A stretch of 23,036 nucleotides of DNA from JAUUZQ01 sp964538375 (GTDB lineage Bacteria > Bacteroidota > Bacteroidia > Bacteroidales > GCA-2748055). The stretch covers positions 1-23,036 of the forward strand of contig CAZIFQ010000043.1 of the NCBI GenBank assembly GCA_964538375.1, in the 5' to 3' direction. Of the stretch, positions 22,815-23,036 are shown piece by piece (the first letter of the stretch is position 1; the number at the start of each line of letters is the position of its first letter). The translations under genes were made by a program, and so were the position numbers. The notes under the pieces are model-generated. The model had not been told where the DNA came from and made no database searches. It saw only the letters and a list, made by a program, of their open reading frames with translations.

Positions 22815-23036
22815 TATTTTTAGGAAAGAACGATCTACTGTTATTCTAACAACCTAAAAACAGGCTCGAGGCCTACTGAACTGTTCAGAATTGTAGTAGA
22901 AGAGAGAGGTGATTACCAATGTTAACGAGTTCCTAGACTCACATGGTATAATAACCTTGCTCCTCTCTCTTGTTCTTTCTGATTTATTTAATGAAAGTAA
23001 GAAAATGTAAACTTAGGCATGGTATAACCAATGCCT
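22815..23036 (-). ncRNA. Candidate IS110 bridge RNA in the left end of the broken element
   Basis: The ~220 nt upstream of the transposase fragment have no gene but strong structure. An outer 10-bp stem (22900-22909 with 22962-22971) encloses an internal loop, an inner stem accaatgt/acatggt (22915-22922 with 22941-22947, one bulge) and a 4-bp apical stem (gagt/actc). A second hairpin lies at 22873-22896. The sequence catggtataaccaatg near the presumed terminus (23018-23033) recurs as two halves on opposite sides of the internal stem: accaatg (22915-22921) and catggtataa (22942-22951). Bridge RNAs of IS110-group elements lie in this position and carry donor-matching loop sides. The structure is seen; the identity is inferred from family knowledge. 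Confidence 0.5.

Overview
This is a 23 kb chromosomal window from a member of the Bacteroidota. The evidence is the set of lipoproteins with Bacteroidota-style signal peptides, a PorE-like OmpA/PD40 protein, a membrane-anchored LytTR regulator, AT-rich leaders without Shine-Dalgarno sites, and several promoters matching the Bacteroidota pattern TTTG-N17-19-TAnnTTTG. I cannot place it below phylum or class.

Left edge (1-2673), all on the minus strand: a lipoprotein with a Cys-rich tail, a two-helix mini membrane protein, and a tyrosine recombinase whose C-terminal half resembles integron integrases (IntI). Just beyond the integrase lies a tight ~390 bp unit holding one small membrane-protein gene between inverted copies of a 12-mer (GTGTTAGGGAGC). 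This looks like an integron-like gene-cassette platform in a non-classical layout.

Middle left (2674-10449): a gene-poor stretch with a short imperfect repeat, then a minus-strand carbohydrate and nucleoside block: a GH2-type sugar-binding-fold lipoprotein, an AEC-family transporter, a nucleoside hydrolase, a GH3 glycosidase with an inserted PA14 domain, and galactokinase. Between the GH3 and the nucleoside hydrolase is a probable 5' remnant of a galactose mutarotase gene, so a galKM-type locus may have decayed here.

Middle right (10529-16774): a PAP2 phosphatase translationally coupled to a GT39 (ArnT-like) glycosyltransferase, which suggests lipid or lipid-A modification; a convergent Gfo/Idh/MocA oxidoreductase; a PhoA-type alkaline phosphatase lipoprotein followed 3 nt later by a propeller-like lipoprotein; and QueE for queuosine synthesis.

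Right (16945-22441): a PorE-like TPR/PD40/CRD/OmpA protein, a convergent alpha/beta hydrolase-like protein whose stop codon shares a terminator hairpin with it, a LytTR regulator, and a secreted C1B-type cysteine peptidase.

Right edge (22442-23036): a cluster of repeat elements, then a truncated IS110-family transposase. Its upstream non-coding end folds into an elaborate stem-loop and shares sequence halves with the presumed element terminus, as expected for a bridge RNA.

One pattern crosses the whole window. Intergenic tandem arrays with an 8-bp period occur at four places, with different unit sequences. Two of them reach into the 3' ends of genes, and the largest (13 units) ends one base before the start codon of the PorE-like gene.
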